Shown one piece after another: positions 29,125 through 38,786 of a stretch of DNA of 64,000 nt. Below the pieces are notes generated by a model, which had not been told where the DNA came from, ran no database searches, and saw only the letters and a program-made list of their open reading frames with translations. The stretch is from Planococcus sp. ISL-109 (lineage in GTDB: Bacteria; Bacillota; Bacilli; Bacillales_A; Planococcaceae). The stretch spans positions 105,109 to 169,108 of the forward strand of contig NZ_JAGGPW010000006.1 of the NCBI RefSeq assembly GCF_018613655.1, in the 5' to 3' direction. The stretch's first letter is position 1. Every line of letters starts with the position of its first letter. The position numbers were made by a program, and so were the translations under genes.

Positions 29125-29615
29125 TCGCCGCCTCGCTTTGGGTTGGCCTCTTGCAGTGAGCGCAAGGCGGCTTTTTGATTTCATTGGTCGTAGTAAGTTA
29201 AATAATAACTGCTTCTGTAACATTCATCCGCTGTTGGGGAAATCGCTTCCTTAGTTGGACATCCTGAACAGAAAACTGACTTAGCTCATTCAGTGCAAGG
29301 TGAAAAAAACGATCAACACCTCGAAATCTAGAGACGGAGCGAATGAATAAGTGAAGGGCTACTGAACTTATTCATTTGCGACACATCTGCTTGCAGATGT
29401 GTCGCAGGCTTTTGTACTTTGTCACCTTGGTTCGACGCCCGCCCCCGGCAAGCGTGCCCCTGAAGCGCAGTCTGATATCGCAAATTATGTAGGCAAGAAC
29501 AGTCAGGGACCTCTTTTCTAACTTATTAGTTTGAGAGATTTAAAGACACGATCACCCGCTCTCAATCTAAAGCGGCAGTTGAAGCGCAGTCTCATAGCGC
29601 AAGCTATTCAAACAC
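29125..29615 (+). repeat. Dispersed composite repeat, copy B, with foldback arm and hairpin insert
   Basis: Fills most of the gene-free 28813-29713. A foldback arm at 29130-29175 (GCCGCCT...AGGCGGC, containing CTCGCTTTGGGTTGGCCTC) is followed by GGGGAAATCGCTTCCTTAGT (29235) and AGAGACGGAGCG (29330). Two hairpins then replace the usual GC-rich core (29342-29376 and 29378-29405). After them come CACCTTGGTTCGACGCCCGC (29425) and GCGCAGTCTGATATCGC (29467). A second tail GAAGCGCAGTCTCATAGCGC follows near 29583. No gene is seen in this stretch. Confidence 0.8.
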
Positions 29616-29661
29616 AAAAACTTAGCGTCCGTCTGCACCACAATAACAATAACTTCCCTAT

Positions 29662-29699
29662 CAAAAAACACTCGGATAGGTTAACTTTCTAACCGATCC
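29662..29699 (-). terminator. Terminator of MsmX-type ATPase gene
   Basis: GGATCGGTTA / TTAACCTATCC imperfect stem, then T6 on the minus strand. Confidence 0.7.
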
Positions 29700-29713
29700 A
29701 GGTGTCGATAATG

Positions 29714-30838
29714 TTAGACTGTCACTTCCGCACGCTCGACCGCTTTGATGCGCTCGCCAGTTTCAGCATCGAAGAAATGCACATGCGCCATATCAAATGC
29801 CAGCGTCGCTTGGTGACCTGCTTCGATCGACGTCATCGCATCGACACGGGCAATAAAATCCTGATCCTCATAAACCGCATGGAGGATCGTCTCTGCACCG
29901 GTCAGCTCCGACACCATAACCGTCGCCTCAAACTCACTTACTGGAATGCCTGACAAGTCTTCGTTGTTGACGTGAATATGCTCCGGACGAATACCAAGCG
30001 TCGCCGCCTTACCGTCATAACCTTCCGCTTTTAGCACTTCCAATAATTCCGCCGGCACTGCAATCTGTTTTTTTTTGATGACAAACGAATTCCCCTCAAG
30101 CTTGCCTTCAAAGAAGTTCATCGCCGGGGAGCCGATAAAACCGCCGACAAAACGGTTGTCCGGAAAATCGTAAACTTGCTTCGGCGTTCCGACTTGCTGG
30201 ATCAAGCCGTCTTTCATGACGACAATGCGGGAAGCCATCGTCATCGCTTCCGTCTGGTCATGCGTCACGTAAATGGTCGTCGTTTTCAAACGGTTGTGCA
30301 ACTTCGAAATTTCTGCCCGCATTTGCACACGTAATTTTGCGTCCAAGTTCGACAAAGGCTCATCCATCAGGAAGACTTTCGCATCGCGCACAATCGCACG
30401 CCCAAGTGCTACACGCTGGCGCTGTCCACCTGAGAGCGCTTTCGGTTTTCTGTTTAAATACTCTTCCAAGCCAAGAATTGCCGCAGCTTCATCAACGCGA
30501 CGCTTGATTTCCGGCTTTTTGAACTTTCGCAACTTCAAGCCGAATGCCATATTTTCATAAACAGTCATGTGCGGGTAAAGTGCATAGTTTTGGAAGACCA
30601 TGGCGATGTCGCGCTCTTTCGGCTGGACATCGTTCATTCGCTTGTCATCGATGAAAAATTCGCCTTCTGAAATTTCTTCAAGGCCGGCAATCATTCGGAG
30701 AGTCGTCGATTTTCCGCAGCCCGATGGCCCGACAAAAACGATAAACTCTTTATTTTTGATGTGCAAATTGAAATCGCTGACGGCAAGAGCACCGTCATCG
30801 TATCTCTTGCCTAAATGATCTATTTTAATTTCTGCCAT
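29714..30838 (-). CDS. MsmX/UgpC-type sugar ABC transporter ATPase
   Basis: A 374-residue ATP-binding subunit of CUT1-type carbohydrate importers. The nucleotide-binding domain has Walker A GPSGCGKST, signature LSGGQRQRVALGR, Walker B VFLMDEP and the H-loop YVTHDQ. The C-terminal 130 residues are a TOBE/MalK-type regulatory domain (GIRPEHIHVNNEDL). No permease or binding protein is nearby, as for B. subtilis MsmX, which serves several importers encoded elsewhere. Strong SD GAGGAGA. Confidence 0.92.
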   Translation of the reverse strand: MAEIKIDHLGKRYDDGALAVSDFNLHIKNKEFIVFVGPSGCGKSTTLRMIAGLEEISEGEFFIDDKRMNDVQPKERDIAMVFQNYALYPHMTVYENMAFGLKLRKFKKPEIKRRVDEAAAILGLEEYLNRKPKALSGGQRQRVALGRAIVRDAKVFLMDEPLSNLDAKLRVQMRAEISKLHNRLKTTTIYVTHDQTEAMTMASRIVVMKDGLIQQVGTPKQVYDFPDNRFVGGFIGSPAMNFFEGKLEGNSFVIKKKQIAVPAELLEVLKAEGYDGKAATLGIRPEHIHVNNEDLSGIPVSEFEATVMVSELTGAETILHAVYEDQDFIARVDAMTSIEAGHQATLAFDMAHVHFFDAETGERIKAVERAEVTV

Positions 30839-31167
30839 GATTCATTCTCCTCTAAAGCATTTTCTTTTATTATAGAGAATTTGCAGTAAATTACAAATAT
30901 ACATTAGACAGGCTTCTCTCGTAACTAAACCAGCTACCGCTATCGCTAAAGCTATGGGCATTTTTCTAAAAAGCCCATAACGGTCCCCCTTGTCCTGTAG
31001 CGCATTCAAATGAATATTCCCCCTACAAATCACTCTGTAAGCCTTTAGAGAACTGTACAATGCCCAATGCGACTGCCATATCCGGCTTTGACCGGCTTCG
31101 TTACTCCCTTTTTTCATGAAGCAACTTTCCATCTAACTCATTCGCCTCCAGAAAAATTTTCCCGCAA
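30839..31167. other. Gene-free stretch upstream of the MsmX-type gene
   Basis: Holds the ATPase gene's promoter region and a small hairpin ATGGGC/GCCCAT (30954-30978) of unknown role. A 96-codon frame on the minus strand (30842-31132) lacks an SD and any protein signature and is not called. Confidence 0.5.
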
Positions 31168-31195
31168 CAAAAAGCCCCCGACATTGTCGGAGGCT
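31168..31195 (-). terminator. Terminator of rlmN
   Basis: AGCCTCCGACA / TGTCGGGGGCT stem followed by T5 on the minus strand. Confidence 0.85.
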
Positions 31196-31212
31196 CTCTG
31201 CCTGTCACGCTA

Positions 31213-32286
31213 TTAAACCGTTACCGGCTTTTTGTCTTTTTTGATCTGTTTGCTGCGCAATTGGCCGCAAGCTGCGTCGATGTCTGCACCTTGTTCGTGG
31301 CGCACACCGCAATTGATGCCTTTTTTCTTCAACGCATCATAGAATGCGGTAATCGCTTCAGGTGTGCTTTGCTGGTATTGGTCATGCTCATCCACAGAGT
31401 TGTAAGGAATCAAGTTGACGTAAGACAAATGACGCTTGTCTTCGAGCAATTTCGCGAGCTTGTTCGCTTCTTCCACGTGATCATTGATGTCGCGCAGCAT
31501 AATGTACTCGAACGTGATGCGGCGGTTTGATTTCTCCAAATAATAATCGATTGCAGCCATCAGCTTTTCGACCGGATACGCTTTGTTGATCTTCATGATG
31601 CGCGTACGCAATTCATTCGTCGGCGCATGGATCGAAATCGCCAAGTTGACCTGCAGGCCTTCATCCGCATAATCGTAGATCTTCGGCACAATGCCGCTCG
31701 TTGAAACCGTGATGTGGCGTGCTCCGATTGCGAGGCCCTTTTGGGAATTCACGACGTGGAGGAAGTCCATCAAATTCGAATAATTATCGAACGGTTCGCC
31801 GATGCCCATCACGACGATGTGGCTGACGCGCTCTTCTTTTTCCGCCGCGTCGAAATGCGCCTGCACTTGCACAATCTGCTCGACGATTTCGCCCGCAGTT
31901 AAATCGCGGCTCTTTTTCAAAAGTCCGCTGGCGCAGAAACTGCAGCCGATGTTGCAGCCGACTTGTGTCGTAACACAAACCGAGTTGCCGTATTTAAAAC
32001 GCATCAATACCGTTTCGATCAAGTTGCCGTCTTGGAGACGGAACAGGAATTTAATCGTTCCGTCGGATGATTCCTGCTTGACTGCCTCTTCCAAAGTACG
32101 GATGGCAAAATTGTTTTCCAGAAGCTCGATGCATTCCTTCGACAAGTTTTTCATCTCTGAAAATTCAGCGACACGCTTGATATACAACCAGTCCCATACT
32201 TGCTCAGCACGGTATTTCTTTTCGCCATTTTCTACAAACCAATCTTTTAATTGTTCTATCGTCAATCCATAGATCGAATTTTTCAT
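31213..32286 (-). CDS. rlmN: 23S rRNA (adenine-2503-C2) methyltransferase RlmN
   Basis: Radical-SAM methyltransferase that modifies A2503 of 23S rRNA (and A37 of some tRNAs), 357 residues. The 4Fe-4S motif CNIGCSFC (about 115-122) and the second catalytic cysteine in DAACGQL near the C-terminus are both present; GIGEPFDNY is the SAM-binding turn. Start ATG at 32286, eight bases after GAGGG; an in-frame ATG at 32301 overlaps that SD. Confidence 0.96.
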   Translation of the reverse strand: MKNSIYGLTIEQLKDWFVENGEKKYRAEQVWDWLYIKRVAEFSEMKNLSKECIELLENNFAIRTLEEAVKQESSDGTIKFLFRLQDGNLIETVLMRFKYGNSVCVTTQVGCNIGCSFCASGLLKKSRDLTAGEIVEQIVQVQAHFDAAEKEERVSHIVVMGIGEPFDNYSNLMDFLHVVNSQKGLAIGARHITVSTSGIVPKIYDYADEGLQVNLAISIHAPTNELRTRIMKINKAYPVEKLMAAIDYYLEKSNRRITFEYIMLRDINDHVEEANKLAKLLEDKRHLSYVNLIPYNSVDEHDQYQQSTPEAITAFYDALKKKGINCGVRHEQGADIDAACGQLRSKQIKKDKKPVTV

Positions 32287-32449
32287 TTTTAGAACCCTCA
32301 TTTCAGAATTTCACAATTGTTTATTATAATACTAAAAATCCTGGCTGGCAACAACTATTTTCGACTAAACTATCGTCTGTTTGGCATTTTCTGCATGACT
32401 GAGTGGAAAGCGGGGTACAGAAACAGTACAGTACAAAGGAGGAATCACC

Positions 32450-32920
32450 ATGGCAGCAATTACACATGTGGGGCTTGCAGTTCAGGATTTGGATAAAGCG
32501 ATTGACTGGTACCGGAAAGTTTTTAATTTCCGCATTTTGGCGGGTCCTTTTGAATTCGACGCCGAAGCTGAAGGGCCGAGTTCTATGACGCACGATTTGC
32601 AGGGGCCGGAGATCCAAAAGATGAGAAACGTTCATTTAATGTCATCTAGCGGTGTCGGAATTGAACTCTTTGAATTTCAGCAACCAGCGTTTTCAAAAGA
32701 AAAACCTGCCCATCATGCAGGATTTTTCCACATCGCGCTGGTCGTCGATGACATCATAGAATCCATCGAACGCGTCGTACAGCACGGCGGGCATCAGCGC
32801 AGCAAAATGTGGAACATCAATAAAGGCAAACCGCATTACCTCGTGTATACGGAAGATCCATTCGGCAATATTATCGAATTATATTCCCGAAACACCTCCG
32901 AAATGTATGGCAATCGCTGA
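32450..32920 (+). CDS. VOC-superfamily (glyoxalase/dioxygenase-type) protein
   Basis: A 156-residue metal-binding VOC fold with two beta-alpha-beta-beta-beta units. H6 (ITHVGLAVQDLDKA), the H in GFFHIALVVDD and a late Glu in NIIELYS could be the metal ligands. Such proteins include glyoxalase I, epimerases and resistance dioxygenases; nothing here selects one. Excellent SD (AAGGAGGAATCACC). Monocistronic. Confidence 0.85.
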   Translation: MAAITHVGLAVQDLDKAIDWYRKVFNFRILAGPFEFDAEAEGPSSMTHDLQGPEIQKMRNVHLMSSSGVGIELFEFQQPAFSKEKPAHHAGFFHIALVVDDIIESIERVVQHGGHQRSKMWNINKGKPHYLVYTEDPFGNIIELYSRNTSEMYGNR

Positions 32921-32931
32921 ACAGACAGAAA

Positions 32932-32962
32932 AAAACCGGGCAGCCAAAGGCTGCCCGGTTTT
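32932..32962. terminator. Bidirectional terminator
   Basis: AAAACCGGGCAGCC / GGCTGCCCGGTTTT stem between convergent genes. Confidence 0.9.
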
Positions 32963-32968
32963 ATTTAT

Positions 32969-34483
32969 TTATACCAATTGCTTTTTTTCAGCTAGCATCG
33001 TGCCGTTTTTCGCAAGCGCTTCGTGCCAAGAAAAAGCTTTCTCAAGGACATGAGGCGTCTGACCGCCGCGTGTCAGCGCTTCTTCGTAATACTCGCGCAT
33101 TTGCGGACGGTAGTCCGGGTGTACGCAGTTTTCGATGATGACTTCAACGCGCTGGCGCGGTGCAAGTCCGCGAAGGTCTGCATACCCTTGTTCAGTTACG
33201 ACTACATCGACATCGTGCTCCGTATGGTCTACGTGGGAAGCAAACGGAACGACGCTTGAGATCTTGCCGCCTTTTGCAATCGATTTCGTGACGAAGATGG
33301 CGATTCGTGCGTTACGGGCGAAGTCGCCGGAACCGCCGATGCCGTTCATCATTTTCGTGCCGGAGACATGCGTCGAGTTGACGTTTCCGTACATATCAAA
33401 CTCAAGTGCCGTATTGATGGAAATCAAACCGAGTCGGCGGACGACTTCCGGATGGTTCGAGATTTCCTGCGGGCGCATGATGATTTTGTCGCGGTATTTT
33501 TCGAACTCGCTGAACACTTGCTTCATTTTCGGTGCGGACAATGTAATCGAGCAGCAAGAAGCGAAATCGACTTTGCCTGCATCCATCAAATCGAATACGG
33601 AATCCTGGAGCACTTCCGAGTACACTTCCAAGTGTTTGAATTCAGAATCGATCATGCCGTGAAGGACCGCATTTGCGACAGATCCGATACCGGATTGAAG
33701 CGGTGCCAGTTTTTCTGTCAGTCGGCCTGCTTCAATTTCGCTGCGGAAAAAGTTCAGCAAGTGATCGGCCATGATTTTCGTTTCTTCGTCCGGTGCGACG
33801 ATTGTCGACGGAGAATCTTCCTGATGCGTGAAGACGATTCCTCGTACGCGCTCCATATCGAATGGGATGCCAATCGTTCCGATGCGCTGATTGACTGAGG
33901 TCAATGGAATCGGATCGCGTTCGCCTTGTTTGCCTGTATCATAAATATCATGGATGCCTTCAAATAGTTCAGGCTGTGCAGAATTGATTTCCACGATGAT
34001 GTTTTTCGCGTGTTTCACGAATACCGCTGAGTTGCCGACAGAAGTCGTCGGGATGATCATGCCGTCTTCCGTGATCGACAAAGCTTCGACGATGGCAAAA
34101 TCAATCGGCTCGATGACTCCTGAGCGAATCCACTCCGCTGTATGGGATAAATGGTGGTCGACGAAATACATTTCGCCTGCATTGATTGCGTTGCGCATTG
34201 CCGGTTCCGCTTGGAAAGGCACACGCTTGTTGACGATTCCCGCTTCTGCGAACAAGCGGTCGATATCCGATCCGAGTGATGCTCCGGTAAAGACATTGAC
34301 TTTGAAAGTTTCCGTTTCCGCACGCTCAACTAGCGCATAAGGAACCGCTTTCACGTCCCCCGCTCGTGTGAATCCGCTGAGTCCAAGTGTCATCCCGTCT
34401 TTAATCCACGATGCCGCCTCCTTGGGCGATACAACACGGTCATGCAATTCTGTCGCTTTGATTCGTTCTAGGTTTTTTTCCAT
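32969..34483 (-). CDS. Acetyl-CoA hydrolase / succinate CoA-transferase family protein, copy 1
   Basis: A 504-residue class I CoA-transferase of the AarC/Cat1/Ach1 type, moving CoA between acetyl-CoA and acids such as succinate. GLSGFTRAGD is the N-terminal motif, EVYSEVLQD holds the probable catalytic glutamate, and MMNGIGGSGDFARNA is the CoA-site glycine loop. Chosen start ATG 34483 (MEKNLERI); a GTG at 34492 is possible and neither has a strong SD. A near-cre site lies upstream (34539-34552). A close paralogue lies 1 kb upstream with a LytTR regulator between. Confidence 0.9.
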   Translation of the reverse strand: MEKNLERIKATELHDRVVSPKEAASWIKDGMTLGLSGFTRAGDVKAVPYALVERAETETFKVNVFTGASLGSDIDRLFAEAGIVNKRVPFQAEPAMRNAINAGEMYFVDHHLSHTAEWIRSGVIEPIDFAIVEALSITEDGMIIPTTSVGNSAVFVKHAKNIIVEINSAQPELFEGIHDIYDTGKQGERDPIPLTSVNQRIGTIGIPFDMERVRGIVFTHQEDSPSTIVAPDEETKIMADHLLNFFRSEIEAGRLTEKLAPLQSGIGSVANAVLHGMIDSEFKHLEVYSEVLQDSVFDLMDAGKVDFASCCSITLSAPKMKQVFSEFEKYRDKIIMRPQEISNHPEVVRRLGLISINTALEFDMYGNVNSTHVSGTKMMNGIGGSGDFARNARIAIFVTKSIAKGGKISSVVPFASHVDHTEHDVDVVVTEQGYADLRGLAPRQRVEVIIENCVHPDYRPQMREYYEEALTRGGQTPHVLEKAFSWHEALAKNGTMLAEKKQLV

Positions 34484-34538
34484 TCCGATCACACTCTCTT
34501 TCTGTATAGTTTTTCGCTATGGCGATAAATAATAGAAA

Positions 34539-34552
34539 TTAAAGCGTTTTCA
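34539..34552 (-). promoter_or_regulatory. Near-consensus CcpA cre site
   Basis: TGAAAACGCTTTAA on the minus strand, one mismatch from TGWAANCGNTNWCA, about 60 bases before the CoA-transferase start; fits carbon control of acetyl-CoA metabolism. Confidence 0.5.
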
Positions 34553-34736
34553 TCTTGACGCTCGCCAATGCATTGCTTCATAAAAAAACGATAAGGCGAA
34601 AACACCCAATCTGCCTGGCTAATTATTAGATAATTTTAACTTGCGCCACAGTATAAAAGGGAATTAGCGGATGAAAGAGCACATAACTCAAGCGAACCAG
34701 AAAATCGGCTGTCCGAGGCAGCATTTTCATGCATTA

Positions 34737-35384
34737 TCAGAAGCCGAGTAATTTTCGGAAATAACTGGAATAGGATTGGCTGACGGGCAACCGGTCGCCG
34801 TTATCCATTGCCAGCACGAATGTCGAGTGGGTATCCGGGTGGATTTCTTCTATATGATGGACGTTGACGATAAATGATCGATGGCAGCGGATAAATGAAT
34901 CTCTTGGCAGCAAATATTCAAATTCCTGCAATGAGTTTTTATTCGTCCCCGAGAAATCGGCCGCATGGACATGGGTTTTACGGTCTTTCACCTCTAAGTA
35001 GCGGACATCGCTGAAGGAAATCGGTTTCCAACCGTCCGGGCTTTTCACCGTCACAACCGATTTCCCTTCCGTATAAGCCGGGTAAATCGCCATAACACAG
35101 CCGGCCAGTTCCCCGTCTTCTTCAAACGGTACCGCCATCCCGTGGTACGGCACCCCGAACACTTCCCGGTTGATGAATTCCGACGATTTTTGGCCGGTCG
35201 TCAGCGCTTTATAGGCAATCGTGCCTTCACGCACTTTATCGCCCGGTTTGATTTTCAGGTCGATTCGTTTGCTCGGTCGGTAATAAGTGTATTCTTCCAT
35301 ATTAGAAACCACAATCGAGACTTCATCGGAGAACAACTCCCCCATCACATCCAATAGCGGACCTGGTGTAATTTTTTCCATCAT
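34737..35384 (-). CDS. LytTR-family transcriptional regulator
   Basis: A 215-residue regulator. Residues 1-110 form a small sensor-like domain (EEYTYYRPSKRIDLKIKPGD..., GMAVPFEEDGELAGCVMAIYP), PAS-like in feel, without a receiver domain. Residues 120-215 are a LytTR DNA-binding domain (ISFSDVRYLEVKDRKTHVH, DSFIRCHRSFIVNVHHIEEI). GGAGG lies six bases before a GTG at 35387 and nine before the ATG at 35384. It sits between the two CoA-transferase genes on the same strand, so it likely controls one or both. Ligand unknown. Confidence 0.85.
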   Translation of the reverse strand: MMEKITPGPLLDVMGELFSDEVSIVVSNMEEYTYYRPSKRIDLKIKPGDKVREGTIAYKALTTGQKSSEFINREVFGVPYHGMAVPFEEDGELAGCVMAIYPAYTEGKSVVTVKSPDGWKPISFSDVRYLEVKDRKTHVHAADFSGTNKNSLQEFEYLLPRDSFIRCHRSFIVNVHHIEEIHPDTHSTFVLAMDNGDRLPVSQSYSSYFRKLLGF

Positions 35385-35481
35385 CACTACGGACCTCCAG
35401 TAACTTTCAAGTGGTATTAGTATACATGACTTGGCATGAACAGAAAAGAAACCGAGACATGACAGAGCTGTTTTCTGCCAA

Positions 35482-36993
35482 TTATGGCGATTTTCTTAAC
35501 ATCGTGCCCTGTGCAGTATAATGCGCATGCCACGATAGCGCCTCATCAAGCACATGCGGGGTATGCCCGCCGAGAGTTTCGGCCCGCATGAAATACTCAT
35601 TCAATTGCGGATGGTAATCCGGGTGCACGCAATTCGCGAGGATCCGCTCTGCCCGTTCGCGCGGCGCCAGGTTGCGGATATCAGCGTATCCATATTCCGT
35701 CACGACCACGTCGACATCGTGCTCGGTATGGTCGACGTGGGAGACAAACGGCACAACGCTCGAGATGCGGCCGTTTTTTGCGGTCGATTTCGTGACGAAA
35801 ATCGCAATTTGGGCGTTGCGCCCGAAATCTCCTGATCCACCGATGCCATTCATCATGTTCGTTCCCGCGACATGCGTTGAATTGACATTACCGTAAAGAT
35901 CGAATTCCAAAGCCGTATTGATGGAAATCACACCGAGACGCCGTATTATTTCCGGATGGTTGGAGATTTCCTGGGGACGCAGCAAAAGTTGGTCCCTGTA
36001 GCGGCCGAAATCGTTATAGACCCTTTCCATATAAGGCTTGGATAAAGTGATCGCCGAACCGGACGCGAATATCGCTTTGCCCGAGTCGAGCAAATCGAAC
36101 ACGGCATCCTGCAGCACTTCCGAATACAGCTCCAACTCGCAAAATTCCGAATCGAGCAGCCCGCGCAAGACCGCATTCGCCACCGATCCGATTCCGGACT
36201 GAATAGGCGCCAATCTTTCGGTCAAGCGCCCAGCACGCACTTCCCCGCGCAGAAAATCGAGCAAATGCCCAGCCATGATGTCCGTTTCCCTATCAGGTGG
36301 CTCGATCGGTGACGGCGAATCCGGCTGATTGGTCCAGACGATGCCCCTCACTTTCGACACATCGATCGGTATGCCCGCTGTGCCGATGCGGTCGGACGGC
36401 GACACGAGCGGAATCGGCTGGCGCCTGCCAAGCGGTTCCGGCTCGTAGCAATCATGCACCCCTTTCAATCCGAGCGGCTGAGCCGTATTGATTTCGATGA
36501 TCAGCTCTTTTGCATGATGCGCAAATACGGGTGAGTTGCCGACAGACGTCGTCGGAATCAAAAGCCCATCCTTTGTGATTCCGAGCGCTTCGATAATCGC
36601 AAAATCAAGCGGCCCTGCTACACCGTTCCTGATCCAATCCGCCGTTTGCGACAAGTGATGATCCACAAACAGCACATCCCCTGAATTGATGGCGGACCGC
36701 ATCAAGCGGTCCGACTGATACGGCACGCGTTTGCGGACAATCCCCGCTTGCGCCAAGTGCCCATCGTTCCCCGAGCCGAGTGAAGCGCCGGTGTATACAT
36801 CGATTTGAAATGACTCTTCCATGCCGCGCTGCGCCAAGGCGAGCGGCACCGCTTTTGCGTCCCCCGCCCGTGTAAAGCCGCTAAGCCCGATTGCCATACC
36901 ATCACGTATCCAGCCAGACGCTTGTGCTGCTGAAACGATGCGGTCGTGCAAAGCCGGTATTTGAATTCTCTCCAGTCGTTGGTCCATCGCCAT
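35482..36993 (-). CDS. Acetyl-CoA hydrolase / succinate CoA-transferase family protein, copy 2
   Basis: A 503-residue paralogue of the enzyme at 32969, alike from end to end, with GLSGFTRAGD, ELYSEVLQD (probable catalytic Glu) and MMNGIGGSGDFGRNA all conserved. It differs mostly in surface loops and has a shorter C-terminus. Two ATG codons six bases apart (36993, 36987) share the SD GGAGAAGGGG. A TTTCCG-N4-CGGAAA dyad lies 70 bases upstream. Probably the other member of a LytTR-regulated pair; substrate preference may differ. Confidence 0.9.
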   Translation of the reverse strand: MAMDQRLERIQIPALHDRIVSAAQASGWIRDGMAIGLSGFTRAGDAKAVPLALAQRGMEESFQIDVYTGASLGSGNDGHLAQAGIVRKRVPYQSDRLMRSAINSGDVLFVDHHLSQTADWIRNGVAGPLDFAIIEALGITKDGLLIPTTSVGNSPVFAHHAKELIIEINTAQPLGLKGVHDCYEPEPLGRRQPIPLVSPSDRIGTAGIPIDVSKVRGIVWTNQPDSPSPIEPPDRETDIMAGHLLDFLRGEVRAGRLTERLAPIQSGIGSVANAVLRGLLDSEFCELELYSEVLQDAVFDLLDSGKAIFASGSAITLSKPYMERVYNDFGRYRDQLLLRPQEISNHPEIIRRLGVISINTALEFDLYGNVNSTHVAGTNMMNGIGGSGDFGRNAQIAIFVTKSTAKNGRISSVVPFVSHVDHTEHDVDVVVTEYGYADIRNLAPRERAERILANCVHPDYHPQLNEYFMRAETLGGHTPHVLDEALSWHAHYTAQGTMLRKSP

Positions 36994-37062
36994 CCCCTTC
37001 TCCGATTTCCGCCTTGTCCATTACCTATACCCGCGATGACAGAGGCTTCAATCCGTTTCATT

Positions 37063-37078
37063 TTTCCGTTTGCGGAAA
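37063..37078. promoter_or_regulatory. Inverted repeat upstream of CoA-transferase copy 2
   Basis: TTTCCG-TTTG-CGGAAA, a perfect 6-4-6 dyad, with another GCGGAAA about 30 bases further upstream. Candidate operator; no matching copy before the other CoA-transferase. Confidence 0.35.
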
Positions 37079-37302
37079 CACCAGATAACATTTGCAAATA
37101 AGCGGAAATCCAGCCGCTTTCTTCCTTTTTTCGCCTGAAGTTTTCCGTCTCCCCCTCTTCAACAAACCGATTTGATCAGGCCGAAAGAATGTCGGTTACA
37201 TAATCGTTGCCACAAGATGCGGCGTTCCTAGCCCATGCTCCGCCTTTCACCAGTAGGTTGAAGAACCCCCGCTGATCGAAGTTTCTCTTTATTGCAAAGT
37301 GA

Positions 37303-37331
37303 TTGACAAGCTTTGGTAGTATCCATAATAT
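37303..37331 (+). promoter_or_regulatory. Sigma-A promoter of Bmr/NorA-type exporter
   Basis: Perfect TTGACA, 17-base spacer, TAATAT; about 50 bases before the ATG. The rest of 36994-37386 shows only the inverted repeat noted at 37063. Confidence 0.8.
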
Positions 37332-37386
37332 AGGGAAGTCAACATAACGCTCCCGTTTATATGTATATAAGAAAGAAGGCACTCTA

Positions 37387-38589
37387 ATGTCCAAAGACCA
37401 ACGCAAAAAAATCTCTATTCTGATGATTAATATGTTCATCGCCATCGCCAGTTTCGGCATCATCATCCCGATTCTGCCATCGTATCTCGTGTCCATCAAT
37501 CAAGGCGGCATGGCCGCTGGATTGATGATCGCCATCTTCGCTGCAGCACAGTTTTTATTCTCACCGATCGCCGGCAAATGGGCCGATCAATACGGCCGCC
37601 GCATCATGATCATTTGGGGACTCGCTGGGCTGACTTTGTCGATGTTCATCTTCTATGCATCTGACTTTATCTGGGTGCTTTACTTTTCCCGTATAATCGG
37701 AGGAATCGGCGCCGCCATGCTCGTACCGGCGATCTTCGCCTATATCGCCGACATCACGACATTCGACCAGCGCGCCAAAGGGACCAGCTTAGTATCCGCT
37801 GCCATGTCGCTTGGCATCGTCATCGGCCCCGGGATTGGCGGGTTTCTCGCCGACTACAGCATTAAGCTGCCGTTTCTCGTATCAGCACTTGTCTCGCTTG
37901 CCGCAGTGCTGTTTTCGGTTTTTGTCCTGAAAGACAGCGACGCGCATGAAGCCGACCCGAATATGGCATTAATGATGACGCAATCCGAATCGATGTTCAA
38001 AAAGATTGCGCGTTCGACATCCGTCCCGTACTTTTTGCCGCTCGTCATTACGCTCGTCATGAGTTTCGGTTTGCTCGCTTATGAGTCCGTCCTCGGGCTT
38101 TACCTCGACAATCAATTCAATTCCACCGCAAAAGACATCGCCTTTATGATCACTGCGACCGGCACAGTCAGCGTCATCGTCCAATTGTTCGTCGTCGACC
38201 GCCTCGTTTCGCGCTTCGGCGAAATCGGCGTGTTGATCACTTTCCTCGGCGTCGCTGCAGGAGGCTTTCTCGCTTCGCTATTCGCCAGCAGCTACGTCAT
38301 GTTCTTCGGAGTGTCACTAATCATTTTCCTTGCGACATCGATTTTGCGGCCGGTACTGAATACATTGATTTCGAAGCTCGCAGAAGGGGAAGTCGGTTTT
38401 GCGATGGGCATGAACAACGCCTATATGAGCATCGGCAATGTGTTAGGACCGCTCCTTGCTGGTATTTTGTTTGACGTCAACATCATTTTCCCGTTCATCC
38501 TCGGACTGGTGTTGTTATTGATTACCTTGTTCATTACTGCCGGCTGGCAGAAAGTGCGCGCCGCTAAGCTCACACGGGTGATGCAGTAA
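37387..38589 (+). CDS. Bmr/NorA/TetA-type multidrug MFS exporter
   Basis: A 400-residue, 12-TM drug:H+ antiporter (DHA1). Markers are FGIIIPILPSYL in TM1, GKWADQYGRR in loop 2-3 (motif A), SRIIGGIGAAMLVPA and motif C GIVIGPGIGGFLAD in TM5. The long central loop after TM6 is present. SD-like AGAAGG, strong promoter. Substrates are unknown; the closest general resemblance is to Bmr/NorA/YwoG types. The MerR-type gene downstream is not a BmrR, since its effector domain binds B12. Confidence 0.88.
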   Translation: MSKDQRKKISILMINMFIAIASFGIIIPILPSYLVSINQGGMAAGLMIAIFAAAQFLFSPIAGKWADQYGRRIMIIWGLAGLTLSMFIFYASDFIWVLYFSRIIGGIGAAMLVPAIFAYIADITTFDQRAKGTSLVSAAMSLGIVIGPGIGGFLADYSIKLPFLVSALVSLAAVLFSVFVLKDSDAHEADPNMALMMTQSESMFKKIARSTSVPYFLPLVITLVMSFGLLAYESVLGLYLDNQFNSTAKDIAFMITATGTVSVIVQLFVVDRLVSRFGEIGVLITFLGVAAGGFLASLFASSYVMFFGVSLIIFLATSILRPVLNTLISKLAEGEVGFAMGMNNAYMSIGNVLGPLLAGILFDVNIIFPFILGLVLLLITLFITAGWQKVRAAKLTRVMQ

Positions 38590-38757
38590 GCGCTTTGTAT
38601 CACTTTTATATTCGCAAAAGACAGGGAAACGCGAAAGATGACCTGTCTTTTTTCCATTTAAAGGATTTTATGTAAGTCATTGAACCATACCGCTGCTTTT
38701 TTATTTTAGGGATTTGTTTTTCCGCGTCTTTTTCTGCTTCATATGCAAGCCAATAGC

Positions 38758-38786
38758 TTTACGGTAGAAGTTACAGGTTGTATAAT
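38758..38786 (+). promoter_or_regulatory. Sigma-A promoter of carH-like gene
   Basis: TTTACG, 17-base spacer, perfect TATAAT. The -10 is inside the TGTATA repeat array at 38779-38800, a layout suited to autorepression. Confidence 0.65.

Noticed and set aside
29378..29405. Perfect 13-bp hairpin as a terminator or CRISPR-like unit
   Set aside because: No T tract follows and the unit does not repeat in a spaced array; treated as part of repeat copy B.
30842..31132. 96-codon frame on the minus strand upstream of the MsmX-type gene
   Set aside because: No SD, mixed composition and a hairpin inside; more likely the leader region.
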